Shown: piece by piece, positions 9,105 to 19,038 of the stretch | Position numbering within the stretch: position 1 is the stretch's first letter | Layout of the letters: every line of letters begins with the position of its first letter | DNA from: Rhodococcus marinonascens NBRC 14363 | Lineage (GTDB): Bacteria; Actinomycetota; Actinomycetes; Mycobacteriales; Mycobacteriaceae | Length of the DNA: 64,000 nt | Direction: 5' to 3' | NCBI RefSeq assembly: GCF_001894885.1 | Contig: NZ_BCXB01000010.1 | Span: forward strand, 62,001 to 126,000 | Program-made: the position numbers and the translations under genes | The notes under the pieces: generated by a model | What the model saw: the letters and a program-made list of their open reading frames with translations, nothing else | Database searches by the model: none | What the model was told of the DNA's origin: nothing

Positions 9105-9138
9105 ACACTGGTGGTTACGAGACACTGGTGGTTACGAG
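9105..9138. repeat. Perfect 17-bp tandem duplication at the 3' end of the GH64 gene
   Basis: ACACTGGTGGTTACGAG occurs at 9105-9121 and again at 9122-9138 with no spacer. The second copy includes the complement of the GH64 stop codon (9132-9134), so the first copy repeats the gene's end outside the reading frame. Confidence 0.85.
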
Positions 9139-10487
9139 CCGAAGTTCAGCCCTGTGCTGCCGGTGGATACACCGCCGGGGCCGGGATTGGTTCCGCCGCC
9201 CGTGTTGGGGTCGGTTCCGCCGCCGGTGCTGGGAGTGGTTCCGCCGCCGGTGCCAGGATCGGTTCCACCAGGAACCGGGCCCGAGGAGAGATCGGTCAGT
9301 GTGATCGTGCAGGAGCTCGGGTTGGCGTCCTGGATGAGGGTCGAGAAGCCATCTCCATCGCCTTCTCCAGCGCCGGGGGCTCCTACGTCGTCGAATGCGA
9401 ACCCGTATGCCTTACCGGTTACGGTGTTCTCGTGCATGATCCGCGAGTAGTGGTTGGTGATGCCGGGTTTGTAGAAGAGCTTGGGGTCGCTGATGGGCTG
9501 ATCGGAGTGGTCGAGCAGCGTCCCTCGGTTGAAGGCGGAGCCGATTATCGCGGCGACCGGTCCGGACAGGCCGTCGTTCGGGGCCACCAGTGCCCCGTCG
9601 CAGTAGAACACGTCACGGGTGGTTGGTTTGGGGATCGGTGCCACGCCTTTGTCGAAGACAAGCACCTCATCTTCTACTCGCCCGGTGTAGGTGACACCCC
9701 TGCCCTCGTTGGTCACCAGCAGATCGGTGGTGGCGTACTTCTTCCACACCTCGTTGATGTACTCGTCGAAGTAGTCCGCCGGGAACAGCCCGGCATCGAT
9801 GCCATGGCCGGGGGAGATCACGCGCAGGTTGTCACCGATGATGAGATTCTTGTGGTCCGGCTGCCTCGCGATGGCGGAGAAGATTCTTTCGCGGCCACCG
9901 GGGACGAGTTCGCCGGAGGTCTGCGACGCTGCTCCCTCCAGCCGAATGGCCGATGGTAGGCAGAAACTGTCGACCATTGTGTTGTTGCAGTGCATTCCGG
10001 CGTCGTCGAGGGTGAATTCCATCCAGTCGTACATCACCGAGTAGCTGTCGTCGCTCTCAACCCAGCCGGCTGGGTACTGCAACTTGCGGATACCGTGTTC
10101 GTCGACGACGGCTTTGAACGCCAAGTCGCCGTCGATTGCGAAGTAGATGCGCCCCGACATCTGGGGCAAGACGAAATCTGTGTCTCCGGTGTTGGACATC
10201 GGTATCGCCAGGTCGAGGACGGTGCCGTCAGCGGCATCTTGGGGGACCGGTACGAAGACCCCGCTGGCATTGACGAATCCTTGCTGTCCGGTGGCGAGGT
10301 CTTCACCGGGAATGTACATCTTGATCGCACTGTTGCCGAAGGTGCCGGTGGCGTTGACCACCTTCGTGCGGAGGGTAGTAGCGGCGCGGGCGCGAGGGGT
10401 GAGAGCCGGAGCGACTGACGACAGAATCGGTGCCCCGAGGGCCACCGCACCGAGTGCACTTCCGAGAAAGGCTCTTCTACTCAACAT
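9132..10487 (-). CDS. Secreted glycoside hydrolase family 64 beta-1,3-glucanase, Tat signal
   Basis: About 451 residues. The N-terminus MLSRRAFLGSALGAVALGAP is a twin-arginine signal, cleaved probably after ARA. The body (TKVVNATGTFGNSAIKMYIPGED... FVLPQMSGRIYFAID... DWMEFTLDDAGMHCNNTMVDSFCLP) matches GH64, thaumatin-like enzymes that release laminaripentaose from beta-1,3-glucan. A Gly/Thr/Pro-rich tail with TDPxTGGGT-type repeats (last ~50 residues) is probably a linker or wall-associated tail. The ATG at 10487 is preferred over 10505 because GGAG stands just before it. It lies in the block separating treY from treZ. Confidence 0.85.
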   Translation of the reverse strand: MLSRRAFLGSALGAVALGAPILSSVAPALTPRARAATTLRTKVVNATGTFGNSAIKMYIPGEDLATGQQGFVNASGVFVPVPQDAADGTVLDLAIPMSNTGDTDFVLPQMSGRIYFAIDGDLAFKAVVDEHGIRKLQYPAGWVESDDSYSVMYDWMEFTLDDAGMHCNNTMVDSFCLPSAIRLEGAASQTSGELVPGGRERIFSAIARQPDHKNLIIGDNLRVISPGHGIDAGLFPADYFDEYINEVWKKYATTDLLVTNEGRGVTYTGRVEDEVLVFDKGVAPIPKPTTRDVFYCDGALVAPNDGLSGPVAAIIGSAFNRGTLLDHSDQPISDPKLFYKPGITNHYSRIMHENTVTGKAYGFAFDDVGAPGAGEGDGDGFSTLIQDANPSSCTITLTDLSSGPVPGGTDPGTGGGTTPSTGGGTDPNTGGGTNPGPGGVSTGSTGLNFGS

Positions 10488-10650
10488 ATATTGACACTCC
10501 GTCATTGATACGTTACTGATTCGTTATTGAGCGGAAATCTTTGCAGATGACTCGAAGGAATGCAATAGGCTGGAGCAGCTCGCAGGAAACCGAGGTGAAC
10601 GCTCTTTACCTCACGTGATGTGACCTCGGGTAGGCAGTCGCCCGCCGAGG

Positions 10651-13044
10651 TCAACGGCCGTGTCGTGGGCGGGTGAGCAATGCCACCGGATAGGTGGCGA
10701 AGAGGGCTTCGGCCCGGGATTCGGGCACCGGGCCGGCGTCGTCGGCCGTGTGGACGGTCTCGCCTGTGAGACGGTCGGTCCATGTTCCACCGGGCAGTAC
10801 GACGGCGGTGTCGTCCCAGCCCCGTTCGCCGAGTTTGACGCTGTGGCGGGTCGCTACTGCGACAACGTCCGGCGACCCGCCCGCGGGACCCCGCGCGAAC
10901 CCCACTACGTGGGCCGCGGCAGGCCCGGTCCCGAAGACCGGGGTGTACTCCCCGCCGACGAACGAGTCCGGACGCTCCCGCCGTAGTTTCAGAGCCGCCC
11001 GGACGACGTGCATTTTCGCCGCACCCGTCGCGTCGACGGGTGGATTCTGCAGGTCCGCGAGGACGCGCCTTCGCTCGTCGTAGTCCACCAGCCGGCGATT
11101 GTCCGGATCGACGAGGGAGTCCTCCCAGAGTTCGCTGCCCTGATACACGTCCGGGATACCCGGGCCGCAGAGTTGGAGCAGTTTCTGGCCCAGGGCATCG
11201 GACCATCCGTGCGGTGCCAGCTGGGTGCACAGTGAACCGATCGACATCCCTACCGCTCCGTCGATCACGGTGTCGAGCCAGAGATGGAGATCGGCTTCGA
11301 AGTCCGAGTCGACGTCGTTCCAGGATGTACGGGTTCCGGCTTCGCGGGCAGCCTTTTCCGCGTAGGCGTGGATGCGGTTTCGGAATCCGGGCACTTCGGC
11401 CGCAGCCCGACTGTCCACGGGCCACACTCCGAACATGTTCTGCCACAAGAAGAGACCGGTGGCGGGATCAGGACTGGGGGCGATCCGCTCCCACCGATCG
11501 ACGCATCCGGCCCACAGGTCGGGCACCTGCGTCAAGACGCCGATCCGGGCTCGGACATCCTCTCCGCGTTTGGTGTCATGGGTCGAGAGCGTCGTCATGG
11601 CCCTCGGCCACCTGGTGGCGCGCTCGGCGCTGGCGAGGTGGAACTCGGCGGGTGCGATGCCCATTCTTGCCGGGTCGCCGCCCACCTCCTGAAGTGACAC
11701 CAGGCGGGCGGTGCGGTAGAACAGACAGTCCTCCACCGACTTCGCCATCACCGCGCCGCAGACTTGATGGAAACGAGTGGCCGCCTCGCTCTGGTTGATC
11801 AGGGCTGCAGCGAGCGCGTCGAGCGGTTCGGCCCAGTGCGCAACGCGTCGGGCGACGTCGCCGATCACGCGCTTTGCCAGCCCGGTGAGAGGGCTGTAGT
11901 CCGACCGGTACACGGGCATGGCCGCGATGACGTCCACGACGGCGTCGCGAAGAAGATCGCTGCTGCACTCGCTGCCGGTCTCCGCGAGGATCACGCGCAC
12001 AAGTCGCCTGACCTCGGGTGCGAGGACAGTGGTGGCGACTGTGCGCTTGATCGACACCTCCTGCTCGTGGATCCACGTTGCATCCCCGCGGTCACCGGTC
12101 CGGGAGGCCGACAAGGAGGTGAGCGGGGCCGCCCCCGATGAGTCGAGGAACACGCCGCCCAGTTCGGCCAGTGCGTCGTAGCCGGTGGTGCCGTCGATCG
12201 GCAGGTGGTCGTCCAGTGGTTCGGCGTGAGTGAGGATCTTCTCGATCACGAGCCAGCGGTCCGCGCCGATCACGGTGCGTAGCCGGTCGAGGTACCCCGC
12301 CGGATCGGACAGCCCGTCCGGGTGGTCGACGCGCACGCCGTCGATCAGTCCGCTGCGCACCCAATCTCGGAGTTCACGGTGCGAAGCCTCGAACACCCGC
12401 GAATCCTCCTGTCGGATACAGGCAAGATCACTGATTGCGAAGAACCGTCGGTACCCGACGAGCCCAGAGTTCCACGGCACCAAACGGTAGGACTGCGCGT
12501 CGTGCACCAATCGTGGGTCCGCACCATCGGTGCCCGGCGCGATCGGGAACCGATGCTCGTGGAACGCGAGCATCGGTTCGGTGCCGGAGCGGTCGTGTGT
12601 GAGGGTTTCGAGATCTGCATCCGACCCGAGCACGGGGAGCGCGAGCCGGCCGCCGGCACCGTTGTCCTCGTGCCAGTCGATGTCGAAGAACTCGGCGTAC
12701 TCGGACCGGCGACCGTGGGTGAGGACGTCCCACCACCAAGCGTTCTCGTGTGGTTTCGCAACGCCGACATGGTTGGGGACGAGATCTACGACGATTCCCA
12801 TGCCGCGGCCACGCAACTCCTCCGATAGCGCCAGTAGCGCCTCACGACCGCCGAGCGCGGGGGACACGCGAGTCACGTCGGTCACGTCGTAGCCGTGGGT
12901 CGATCCAGTGGTTGCTGTCAGGATCGGTGACAGGTAGACATGCGAGACCCCGAGGTCGTCCAGGTAGCCGACCACGGCGGCAGCGTCCGCGAGAGTGAAA
13001 GGATCGCAGTGTAATTGGAGTCGGTACGTAGCCGTGATGGACAT
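10651..13044 (-). CDS. treY: Maltooligosyltrehalose synthase
   Basis: Isomerises the reducing-end alpha-1,4 bond of maltodextrins to alpha,alpha-1,1, making maltooligosyltrehalose (cytosolic GH13, 797 residues). Visible motifs are the N-terminal SITATYRLQLH, IVVDLVPNHVG, GVRVDHPDGLSDP (nucleophile Asp), VIEKIL (acid/base Glu) and STHDTKRGEDVRARI. ATG 13044 is preceded by a GAGG ribosome-binding site and removes a 13-residue extension present in the open frame. It starts 13 bp after the treX stop, so the two are co-transcribed. Confidence 0.95.
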   Translation of the reverse strand: MSITATYRLQLHCDPFTLADAAAVVGYLDDLGVSHVYLSPILTATTGSTHGYDVTDVTRVSPALGGREALLALSEELRGRGMGIVVDLVPNHVGVAKPHENAWWWDVLTHGRRSEYAEFFDIDWHEDNGAGGRLALPVLGSDADLETLTHDRSGTEPMLAFHEHRFPIAPGTDGADPRLVHDAQSYRLVPWNSGLVGYRRFFAISDLACIRQEDSRVFEASHRELRDWVRSGLIDGVRVDHPDGLSDPAGYLDRLRTVIGADRWLVIEKILTHAEPLDDHLPIDGTTGYDALAELGGVFLDSSGAAPLTSLSASRTGDRGDATWIHEQEVSIKRTVATTVLAPEVRRLVRVILAETGSECSSDLLRDAVVDVIAAMPVYRSDYSPLTGLAKRVIGDVARRVAHWAEPLDALAAALINQSEAATRFHQVCGAVMAKSVEDCLFYRTARLVSLQEVGGDPARMGIAPAEFHLASAERATRWPRAMTTLSTHDTKRGEDVRARIGVLTQVPDLWAGCVDRWERIAPSPDPATGLFLWQNMFGVWPVDSRAAAEVPGFRNRIHAYAEKAAREAGTRTSWNDVDSDFEADLHLWLDTVIDGAVGMSIGSLCTQLAPHGWSDALGQKLLQLCGPGIPDVYQGSELWEDSLVDPDNRRLVDYDERRRVLADLQNPPVDATGAAKMHVVRAALKLRRERPDSFVGGEYTPVFGTGPAAAHVVGFARGPAGGSPDVVAVATRHSVKLGERGWDDTAVVLPGGTWTDRLTGETVHTADDAGPVPESRAEALFATYPVALLTRPRHGR

Positions 13045-13057
13045 CGTCGTCCTCGGT

Positions 13058-15319
13058 TCAGGTGGTCCGGCGCAGCACGACAAGCGATCTGGCCTCGATC
13101 TGCAGCTGATCTCCGGCCTTGATCACCGACTTCTTCGCCCCCGTCGGTACCGACGTGTCGAGTTCGACTGTCCAGGCCTCGGCGTAATCCGAATCGGGAG
13201 TGGAGAACCCGATTCCTTCGTCGTGCGCGTTGAAACACAAGAGGAACGAGTCGCCGACAACCCGCTCTCCGCGCTGGTTGGGTTCGGGGATGCCCTCTCC
13301 GTTGAGGAAGACCGCCAGTGACTTTCCGAATCCGCTGTCCCAGTCTTCGGGCGTCATCTCCTCACCGGACGGGGTGAGCCAGGCGATGTCGCGGGTCTGG
13401 TCGCCGCTGCGGATGGGTGTGCCCTCGAAGAACCGGCGTCGACGGAACACCGGATTGTGCTTCCGTAGCGCGATCACTCGTGTGGTGAACTCGACCAGGT
13501 CGGCGTTGGTGTCCGCCAGAGACCAGTCGATCCACGACAACTCCGAGTCGTGGCAGTACACGTTGTTGTTGCCATGCTTGGTGCGGCCCATTTCATCGCC
13601 GTGCGCCAGCATCGGAGTGCCTTGGCTCAGCATCAGCGTAGCCAGCATGTTCCGGCTCTGGCGCCCCCGTAGGTCCAGGATGTCCGGATCGTCCGTCGGC
13701 CCCTCGATACCGCAGTTCCAGGAGCGGTTATGGCTCTCTCCGTCGTTGTTGTTCTCGCCGTTGGCCTCGTTGTGCTTTTCGTTGTAGGACACCAGGTCGC
13801 GCAGCGTGAACCCATCGTGAGCGACCACGAAATTGATGCTCGCGCCGGGGCGCCGGCCTGTCGCCTCGTAGAGGTCGGACGACCCGGTGAGACGGGACGC
13901 GAACTCGCCGAGAGTCGCAGGCTCGCCCCGCCAGTAGTCGCGGACGGTGTCCCGGTACTTGCCGTTCCATTCCGTCCACAGGCCCGGGAAGTTGCCCACC
14001 TGGTAGCCGCCTTCACCGATATCCCACGGCTCGGCAATCAGTTTGACCTGACTGACGACCGGATCCTGTTGAACGAGATCGAAGAACGCGGACAAGCGGT
14101 TGACGTCGTGCAGTTCGCGCGCGAGCGTGGACGCGAGGTCGAATCGGAATCCGTCGACGTGCATCTCCGTGACCCAGTATCGCAGTGAGTCCATGATCAG
14201 CTGCAGCGTATGCGGGTGCCGAGCGTCAAGGCTGTTCCCCGTACCGGTGTAGTCCTTGTAGTGCCCGGCATTCCCGTCGACGAGTCGGTAGTAGGCGGCG
14301 TTGTCGATGCCGCGGAAACAGATGGTCGGACCGCGATGGTTGCCCTCGGCGGTGTGGTTGTAGACGACGTCGAGGATCACTTCGATACCCGCCTCGTGGA
14401 ACGTCCGGACCATCCACTTGAACTCCGACACCGCGACGCCCGGTTTCTCCGCTGATGAGTACTCGGTGTGCGGGGCGAGGAAGCCGAATGTGTTGTATCC
14501 CCAGTAGTTCCGCAGCCCGCGATCGAGCAGGGTCTGGTCGTGCATGAACTGGTGCACCGGTATCAGCTCGATTGCAGTGACACCGAGCCCGACCAGGTGG
14601 TCGATGATCACCGGATGGGCCAGGCCCGCATAGGTTCCACGAAGATTTTCCGGAACGCCGGGGTGGCTCGCCGTCATGCCCTTGACGTGAGCCTCGTAGA
14701 TCACTGTCTCGTGGTATGGGCGTTTGGGCGCGCGGTCGTTGTTCCAGTCGAAGAAGGGGTTGATCACCACGGTGGTCATCGTGTGGCCGAGTGAATCGTG
14801 TCCGGGCAAAGCGGGTTCCGCGGATTCCGCGTTCTCCGCTTCCGCCGTGGATTCGGAGCTCGAATGCCCCTCCGGGTAGTCGTCGACGTTTTCGACGTCG
14901 TCATCTTCGGTGTCGACGACCTCGGGGCGGTCCACCTGGTCCTCGACGTCGTAGGAGTACAGGGAGCGATCGCCGTCGAAGCTGCCGTCGAAAGCTTTAC
15001 CGTAGGGGTCGAGGAGGAGCTTGCTCGGATCGCAGCGGTGTCCGGCCGCCGGGTTGTACGGTCCGTGGACACGGTAGCCGTAGCGCTGACCGGGAGCGAC
15101 GGTCGGTAGATACGCGTGCCACACGTAACTGTCGACTTCTTCGAGACGGATCCGCGCTTCTGTGCCGTCCCGGGCGATCAGGCACAGATCGACAGCCTCG
15201 GCGACTTCGGAGAACAGCGAGAAGTTCGTCCCGGCCCCGTCGTATGTGGCGCCCAGGGGATAGGCGTTACCGGGCCACACCCCGAAAGGGGTGGTCCCTG
15301 CCGAGTCGCTCGGGTCCAT
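13058..15319 (-). CDS. treX: Glycogen debranching enzyme (isoamylase-type)
   Basis: Hydrolyses alpha-1,6 branches of glycogen to release maltodextrins for TreY/TreZ (GlgX/TreX family, 753 residues). Motifs: N-terminal CBM48-like region (PLGATYDGAGTNFSLFSE), LDVVYNHTAEGN, GFRFDLASTLAR (nucleophile), LIAEPWDIGEGGYQ (acid/base) and NFVAHDGFTLRDLVSYN. Between YSYDVED and HDSLGHTMTTVV (residues about 126-172) there is an acidic Asp/Glu/Ser-rich insertion of about 45 residues that mycobacterial homologues, as I recall them, do not have. First gene of treX-treY. Confidence 0.94.
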   Translation of the reverse strand: MDPSDSAGTTPFGVWPGNAYPLGATYDGAGTNFSLFSEVAEAVDLCLIARDGTEARIRLEEVDSYVWHAYLPTVAPGQRYGYRVHGPYNPAAGHRCDPSKLLLDPYGKAFDGSFDGDRSLYSYDVEDQVDRPEVVDTEDDDVENVDDYPEGHSSSESTAEAENAESAEPALPGHDSLGHTMTTVVINPFFDWNNDRAPKRPYHETVIYEAHVKGMTASHPGVPENLRGTYAGLAHPVIIDHLVGLGVTAIELIPVHQFMHDQTLLDRGLRNYWGYNTFGFLAPHTEYSSAEKPGVAVSEFKWMVRTFHEAGIEVILDVVYNHTAEGNHRGPTICFRGIDNAAYYRLVDGNAGHYKDYTGTGNSLDARHPHTLQLIMDSLRYWVTEMHVDGFRFDLASTLARELHDVNRLSAFFDLVQQDPVVSQVKLIAEPWDIGEGGYQVGNFPGLWTEWNGKYRDTVRDYWRGEPATLGEFASRLTGSSDLYEATGRRPGASINFVVAHDGFTLRDLVSYNEKHNEANGENNNDGESHNRSWNCGIEGPTDDPDILDLRGRQSRNMLATLMLSQGTPMLAHGDEMGRTKHGNNNVYCHDSELSWIDWSLADTNADLVEFTTRVIALRKHNPVFRRRRFFEGTPIRSGDQTRDIAWLTPSGEEMTPEDWDSGFGKSLAVFLNGEGIPEPNQRGERVVGDSFLLCFNAHDEGIGFSTPDSDYAEAWTVELDTSVPTGAKKSVIKAGDQLQIEARSLVVLRRTT

Positions 15320-15374
15320 ATCGAAAACAGTAGTGCCCGCGGCCGGTTTGCTCTCGGTTCGACGGCCGAGCCCG

Positions 15375-16667
15375 TCAGTCGGCGCTCTGGCTTTCTGCGG
15401 CAGCGCACATGCCCGCTGTGATAATCCGCATGTCTTCGGCGGTGCACACGTAGGGCGGCATGGCGTAGATCAGGTTCCGGAACGGCCGCAACCACACCCC
15501 GGACGCCACGGCGGCGTCGGTGGCCGTCCTCATATCGACGGGTTCGAGGAGTTCGATCACTCCGATGGCGCCGAGCACTCGCACGTCCCGGACGCCGGGG
15601 AACTCCGTGGCCGGCGCGAGACCCGACTCGAGTTGCGTGTTCAGGGCGGTGACCTCGCCTCGCCAGTCCCGGGACAGCAGTAGTTCGATCGACGCCACCG
15701 CGACGGCGCAGGCGAGCGGATTGGCCATGAATGTCGGACCGTGCATCAACCCACCTGCATCGCCGGAACTGATGGTCTCCGCGACGTCGGTGGAACAGAG
15801 GGTGGCCGCGAGCGTCATGTATCCGCCGGTGAGGGCCTTGCCAACGCACATGATGTCAGGGCTTACCCGGGCGTGATCGGCGGCGAACAGTTCGCCGGTC
15901 CGGCCGAATCCGGTGGCGATCTCGTCGAACACCAGCAGCAGTTCGTGCTCGTCGCAGATCCGTCGAAGTTCCGACAGATACCGGGGGTCGTGGAACCGCA
16001 TGCCGCCGGCGCCCTGCACCACCGGTTCCACGATGACCGCTGCCAGTTCGCCGGAATGCAACTCCACGAGACGTTCGAAATCCGCGACGTAGCCGGGGTC
16101 GAACTCGCGGGGCGGCGGCCCCGCGAACACCTGCCGTGCCAGGACGTCGGTCCACAGCGAATGCATGCCGCCGTCGGGGTCGCAGACGCTCATGGGCGCA
16201 AACGTGTCGCCGTGGTAGCCGCCACGCCATGTGAGCAGTCGATGTCTGCCCGGCTTGCCGCGGCTTCGCCAATACTGCAGACACATCTTGACGGCGACCT
16301 CGACGGACACCGAACCCGAATCGGCGAGGAAGACCTTGTCCAGGCCGGTCGGGGTGATCTCCACGAGCAGTTGCGCCAGCCTCGCCGCCGGTTCGTGGGT
16401 GAGCCCGCCGAACATGACGTGACTCATCCGCTCGAGTTGAGCGGTCGCCGCCGCGTCCAGGGCGGGATGCCGGTAACCATGCACCGCCGCCCACCAGGAA
16501 CTCATGCCGTCGACGAGTTCACGGCCGTCGGCGAGGGTGAGCCGGGTACCGGTTGCCGAGGCCACCACGAGGGGGATCGTCGAGGAGGGAAATGCTCCGT
16601 ACGGATGCCAGAGCAAAGAGGCATCCAGGGCAGAGACGTCGTCGACGGACAGGCTCGTGGAGGTCAC
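15375..16667 (-). CDS. bioA: Adenosylmethionine-8-amino-7-oxononanoate aminotransferase
   Basis: Converts KAPA to DAPA using S-adenosylmethionine as amino donor (PLP-dependent, class III aminotransferase). Recognised by [43 protein letters not shown] and the PLP lysine in [16 protein letters not shown]. The open frame begins at 16718, but that ATG lies inside the BioQ palindrome. GTG 16667 gives a normal 430-residue protein and has TAGGGT seven bases upstream, fitting a leaderless -10 box. It is divergent from bioF-bioD. Confidence 0.93.
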   Translation of the reverse strand: MTSTSLSVDDVSALDASLLWHPYGAFPSSTIPLVVASATGTRLTLADGRELVDGMSSWWAAVHGYRHPALDAAATAQLERMSHVMFGGLTHEPAARLAQLLVEITPTGLDKVFLADSGSVSVEVAVKMCLQYWRSRGKPGRHRLLTWRGGYHGDTFAPMSVCDPDGGMHSLWTDVLARQVFAGPPPREFDPGYVADFERLVELHSGELAAVIVEPVVQGAGGMRFHDPRYLSELRRICDEHELLLVFDEIATGFGRTGELFAADHARVSPDIMCVGKALTGGYMTLAATLCSTDVAETISSGDAGGLMHGPTFMANPLACAVAVASIELLLSRDWRGEVTALNTQLESGLAPATEFPGVRDVRVLGAIGVIELLEPVDMRTATDAAVASGVWLRPFRNLIYAMPPYVCTAEDMRIITAGMCAAAESQSAD

Positions 16668-16710
16668 GGTGTCGACCCTAGACACCAGAAAAAAGTGGGG
16701 CCCATTCGGG

Positions 16711-16725
16711 TTGAACACCGTTCAA
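16711..16725. promoter_or_regulatory. BioQ operator between bioA and bioF
   Basis: Perfect palindrome TTGAAC-ACC-GTTCAA. The core TGAAC-N3-GTTCA closely fits the BioQ box reported in corynebacteria and mycobacteria (TGAAC-N3-GTTAC). It overlaps a TTGAAC -35-like element whose matching -10 candidate (TATCGT, 16732-16737) is seven bases before the bioF GTG. Confidence 0.8.
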
Positions 16726-16744
16726 GTCACGTATCGTGCGGTTG

Positions 16745-17887
16745 GTGAGCACCGACCACACCCTGTCTGCTTGGCTTGACGACGTCGCGGATCAGCGACG
16801 TGCCGCCGGCCTGCACCGTGAGTTGCGTCCCCGCACGCCCGGTAGCGCGCTCATCGATCTGGCGTCCAACGACTACCTCGGGCTCGTGCGCCACCCGGAG
16901 GTGCTGCGCGGTGCGATGACCGCGCTGCGCCGGTGGGGTGCCGGGGCCACCGGATCACGTCTGGTCACCGGGTCGACCACCGAGCACGACCTACTCGAAT
17001 CGGAACTCGCCGAGTTCGTCGGTGCCCAGTCCGGGCTGGTGTTCTCTTCGGGGTACGCCGCAAATCTGGGCGTCGTCACCGCGCTGTCCGGTGCCGGATC
17101 GTTGATCGTCTCCGACGCCGGCAGCCACGCGTCACTTGTGGACGCCTGCCGGTTGTCCCGCGCCCGGGTCGTGGTCGCGCGGCATTCGGATATCGAGTTC
17201 GTCCGCAGCGCGCTGGCCACCCGGACCGAGGGGCGGGCACTCGTCGTCACCGATTCGGTGTTCAGCGCGGACGGCGACCTGTCGCCCTTGGTCGCACTGC
17301 ACCGGGTATGCCGCGAATACGGTGCGTTCCTCGTCGTGGACGAGGCGCACGGAATCGGCGTCCGCGGCGTCGGCGGGCGCGGTCTCGTGCACGAAGTGGG
17401 GCTCGCGGGCGAACCCGACATCGTGGTGACGGCGACTCTGTCGAAGTCTCTCGCCAGCCAGGGTGGTGCGGTTCTCGCGTCGGAAAAGGTTCGCGCACAC
17501 CTCATCGACTCCGCCCGCACGTTCATCTTCGACACGGGTCTGGCCCCGGCGTCGGTGGGAGCGGCGCGCGCGGCGCTCACGATTCTGCGACTCGAGCCCC
17601 ATCGCGCCGAGTCCGTGCTGGACCGCGCCAGGGACCTCGCCCGATTCACCGGCGCCGCGACTCCCGAATCTGCCGTGGTTTCCGTGATCCTCGGCGACCC
17701 GCAACGGGCATTCGATGCCGCCGCCGCGTGCCGGGAGCGGGGATTGCATGTCGGCTGCTTCCGGCCCCCGTCCGTGCCGGAGGGCACGTCCCGTCTGCGG
17801 CTCACCGCGCGGGCGACGCTCGGCTCAGACGAATTGGCCCGCATCGAGGCAGTCTTGACGGACGTCCTGGCGGGAGTGTCGGCGTGA
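16745..17887 (+). CDS. bioF: 8-amino-7-oxononanoate synthase
   Basis: Condenses pimeloyl thioester with alanine to KAPA (PLP-dependent alpha-oxoamine synthase, 380 residues). Signatures: [54 protein letters not shown] and the PLP lysine in [16 protein letters not shown] 16745 is preferred over GTG 16736: no Shine-Dalgarno is visible, and TATCGT lies seven bases upstream, suggesting a leaderless transcript. Overlaps bioD by 4 nt (GTGA). Confidence 0.94.
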   Translation: MSTDHTLSAWLDDVADQRRAAGLHRELRPRTPGSALIDLASNDYLGLVRHPEVLRGAMTALRRWGAGATGSRLVTGSTTEHDLLESELAEFVGAQSGLVFSSGYAANLGVVTALSGAGSLIVSDAGSHASLVDACRLSRARVVVARHSDIEFVRSALATRTEGRALVVTDSVFSADGDLSPLVALHRVCREYGAFLVVDEAHGIGVRGVGGRGLVHEVGLAGEPDIVVTATLSKSLASQGGAVLASEKVRAHLIDSARTFIFDTGLAPASVGAARAALTILRLEPHRAESVLDRARDLARFTGAATPESAVVSVILGDPQRAFDAAAACRERGLHVGCFRPPSVPEGTSRLRLTARATLGSDELARIEAVLTDVLAGVSA

Positions 17888-18603
17888 GCATCGTCGTGAT
17901 CACCGGAACGTCGACCGACGTCGGCAAGACCGTGGTCACGGCAGCGCTCGCCGCCGCAGCGCGAGCGGCGGGCCTGTCCGTTGCGGTATGCAAGCCTGCG
18001 CAGACCGGTGTCTCCCCGGGAGAACCAGGCGATCTCGCCGAGGTGACGAGGCTGTCCGGTGTCGAGACGGTGCTGGAATTCGCCCGCTACCCGGATCCGC
18101 TCGCTCCCGATGCCGCGGCGCGCCGCGCCGGTCTTCCGATGGTCCGGTGCGCCGAAGTCGTTGACCGGGTAAGAGCGCTCGACACCGAGCACGACTTGGT
18201 GCTCGTCGAGGGTGCGGGCGGTCTGCTGGTGCGACTCGGAGCCGACGGATTCACGCTCGTCGATCTTGCGCGGGCACTCGACGCACCGGCCGTGGTGGTT
18301 GCCGCAGCCGGGCTCGGCACCCTCAATCACACCGAGCTCACCATCCGGGCTCTGACGGCCGCCGGGCTCGCCTGCGCTGGAACGGTGATCGGATCGTGGC
18401 CGGACGAACCCGGCCTCGCCGAGCGATGCAATCTCGACGACCTGCCCGCCGTGACCGGTGTCGACGTCGTCGGCTCCGTCCCTACGGGCAGCGGGCGCCT
18501 GCAGCCTGCATCATTTGCTGCGGCAGCGTCCACGTGGTTCGACAGCACCTGGTTGGAGTCGACGCTGAACGTGGGCATTCGGGCCGTGAGCCAGGCGATA
18601 TGA
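17884..18603 (+). CDS. bioD: Dethiobiotin synthetase
   Basis: ATP-dependent carboxylation of DAPA to dethiobiotin. A 239-residue P-loop protein: [11 protein letters not shown] Walker A near the N-terminus, CKPAQTGV, and [13 protein letters not shown]. The GTG start overlaps the bioF stop, so the two are translationally coupled. The last step, bioB, is about 11.5 kb away with its own BioQ-type operators. Confidence 0.93.
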   Translation: MSIVVITGTSTDVGKTVVTAALAAAARAAGLSVAVCKPAQTGVSPGEPGDLAEVTRLSGVETVLEFARYPDPLAPDAAARRAGLPMVRCAEVVDRVRALDTEHDLVLVEGAGGLLVRLGADGFTLVDLARALDAPAVVVAAAGLGTLNHTELTIRALTAAGLACAGTVIGSWPDEPGLAERCNLDDLPAVTGVDVVGSVPTGSGRLQPASFAAAASTWFDSTWLESTLNVGIRAVSQAI

Positions 18604-18710
18604 GGGCCGTTCACTAGCAGGACACGCCGGTCGTTCGCGCTGGTAAGTGAAACTTGTCGTTGTCCAGTCCACAGCTTGAAATCGGCACGGGATTCTCCGC
18701 ATACCGGTAA

Positions 18711-18726
18711 TGTGACAGACGTCACT
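18711..18726. promoter_or_regulatory. CRP-like site upstream of the Sdh1 operon
   Basis: TGTGA-CAGACG-TCACT matches the CRP/GlxR consensus TGTGA-N6-TCACA at 9 of 10 fixed positions. It lies 30 bp before the ATG of the first gene of the operon (18757). Confidence 0.65.
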
Positions 18727-18756
18727 GTGGTATTCGGCGAGGTTGGGAGAGGTTCC

Positions 18757-19038
18757 ATGTCGACCTCCGAAATGCTTGAATTGAATCGCACCATCGACCG
18801 CCTCCGGCGCTGCGTCGGTTCCCTGCGTTCGATGTACGGCGACGCCGCCCCCGTGCGGCGACTGGACAACGATCTGGAGCGCCTTGAGATCGACGCGCGA
18901 GAACTTGACTCCTCGCCGCCGCGTGCCTCCCGCCAACCGGAGGAGCGAATCAAGGTGCCCGATACCCCGTACGACGCCGCGATGTGGCGGGGCGTCGATG
19001 ACGAGGGTCTGGGCGGGCTCCACTACGAGCGCGGATGA
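18757..19038 (+). CDS. Conserved small protein leading the Sdh1 operon (Rv0250c-like)
   Basis: A 93-residue soluble, charged protein beginning MSTSEMLELNRTIDRLRRCVGSL, likely helical at its N-terminus, with a disordered Ser/Pro/Arg segment (about 52-62) and a C-terminal DTPYDAAMWRGVDDEGLGG motif. GGGAGAGG precedes ATG 18757. Position and size match Rv0250c, the first gene of the M. tuberculosis Rv0250c-Rv0247c operon. It overlaps the membrane-subunit gene by 4 nt. Function unknown; probably linked to complex II. Confidence 0.8.
   Translation: MSTSEMLELNRTIDRLRRCVGSLRSMYGDAAPVRRLDNDLERLEIDARELDSSPPRASRQPEERIKVPDTPYDAAMWRGVDDEGLGGLHYERG

Noticed and set aside
10488-10505. GH64 start at ATG 10505
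   Set aside because: GGAG precedes ATG 10487, and the twin-arginine signal begins there.
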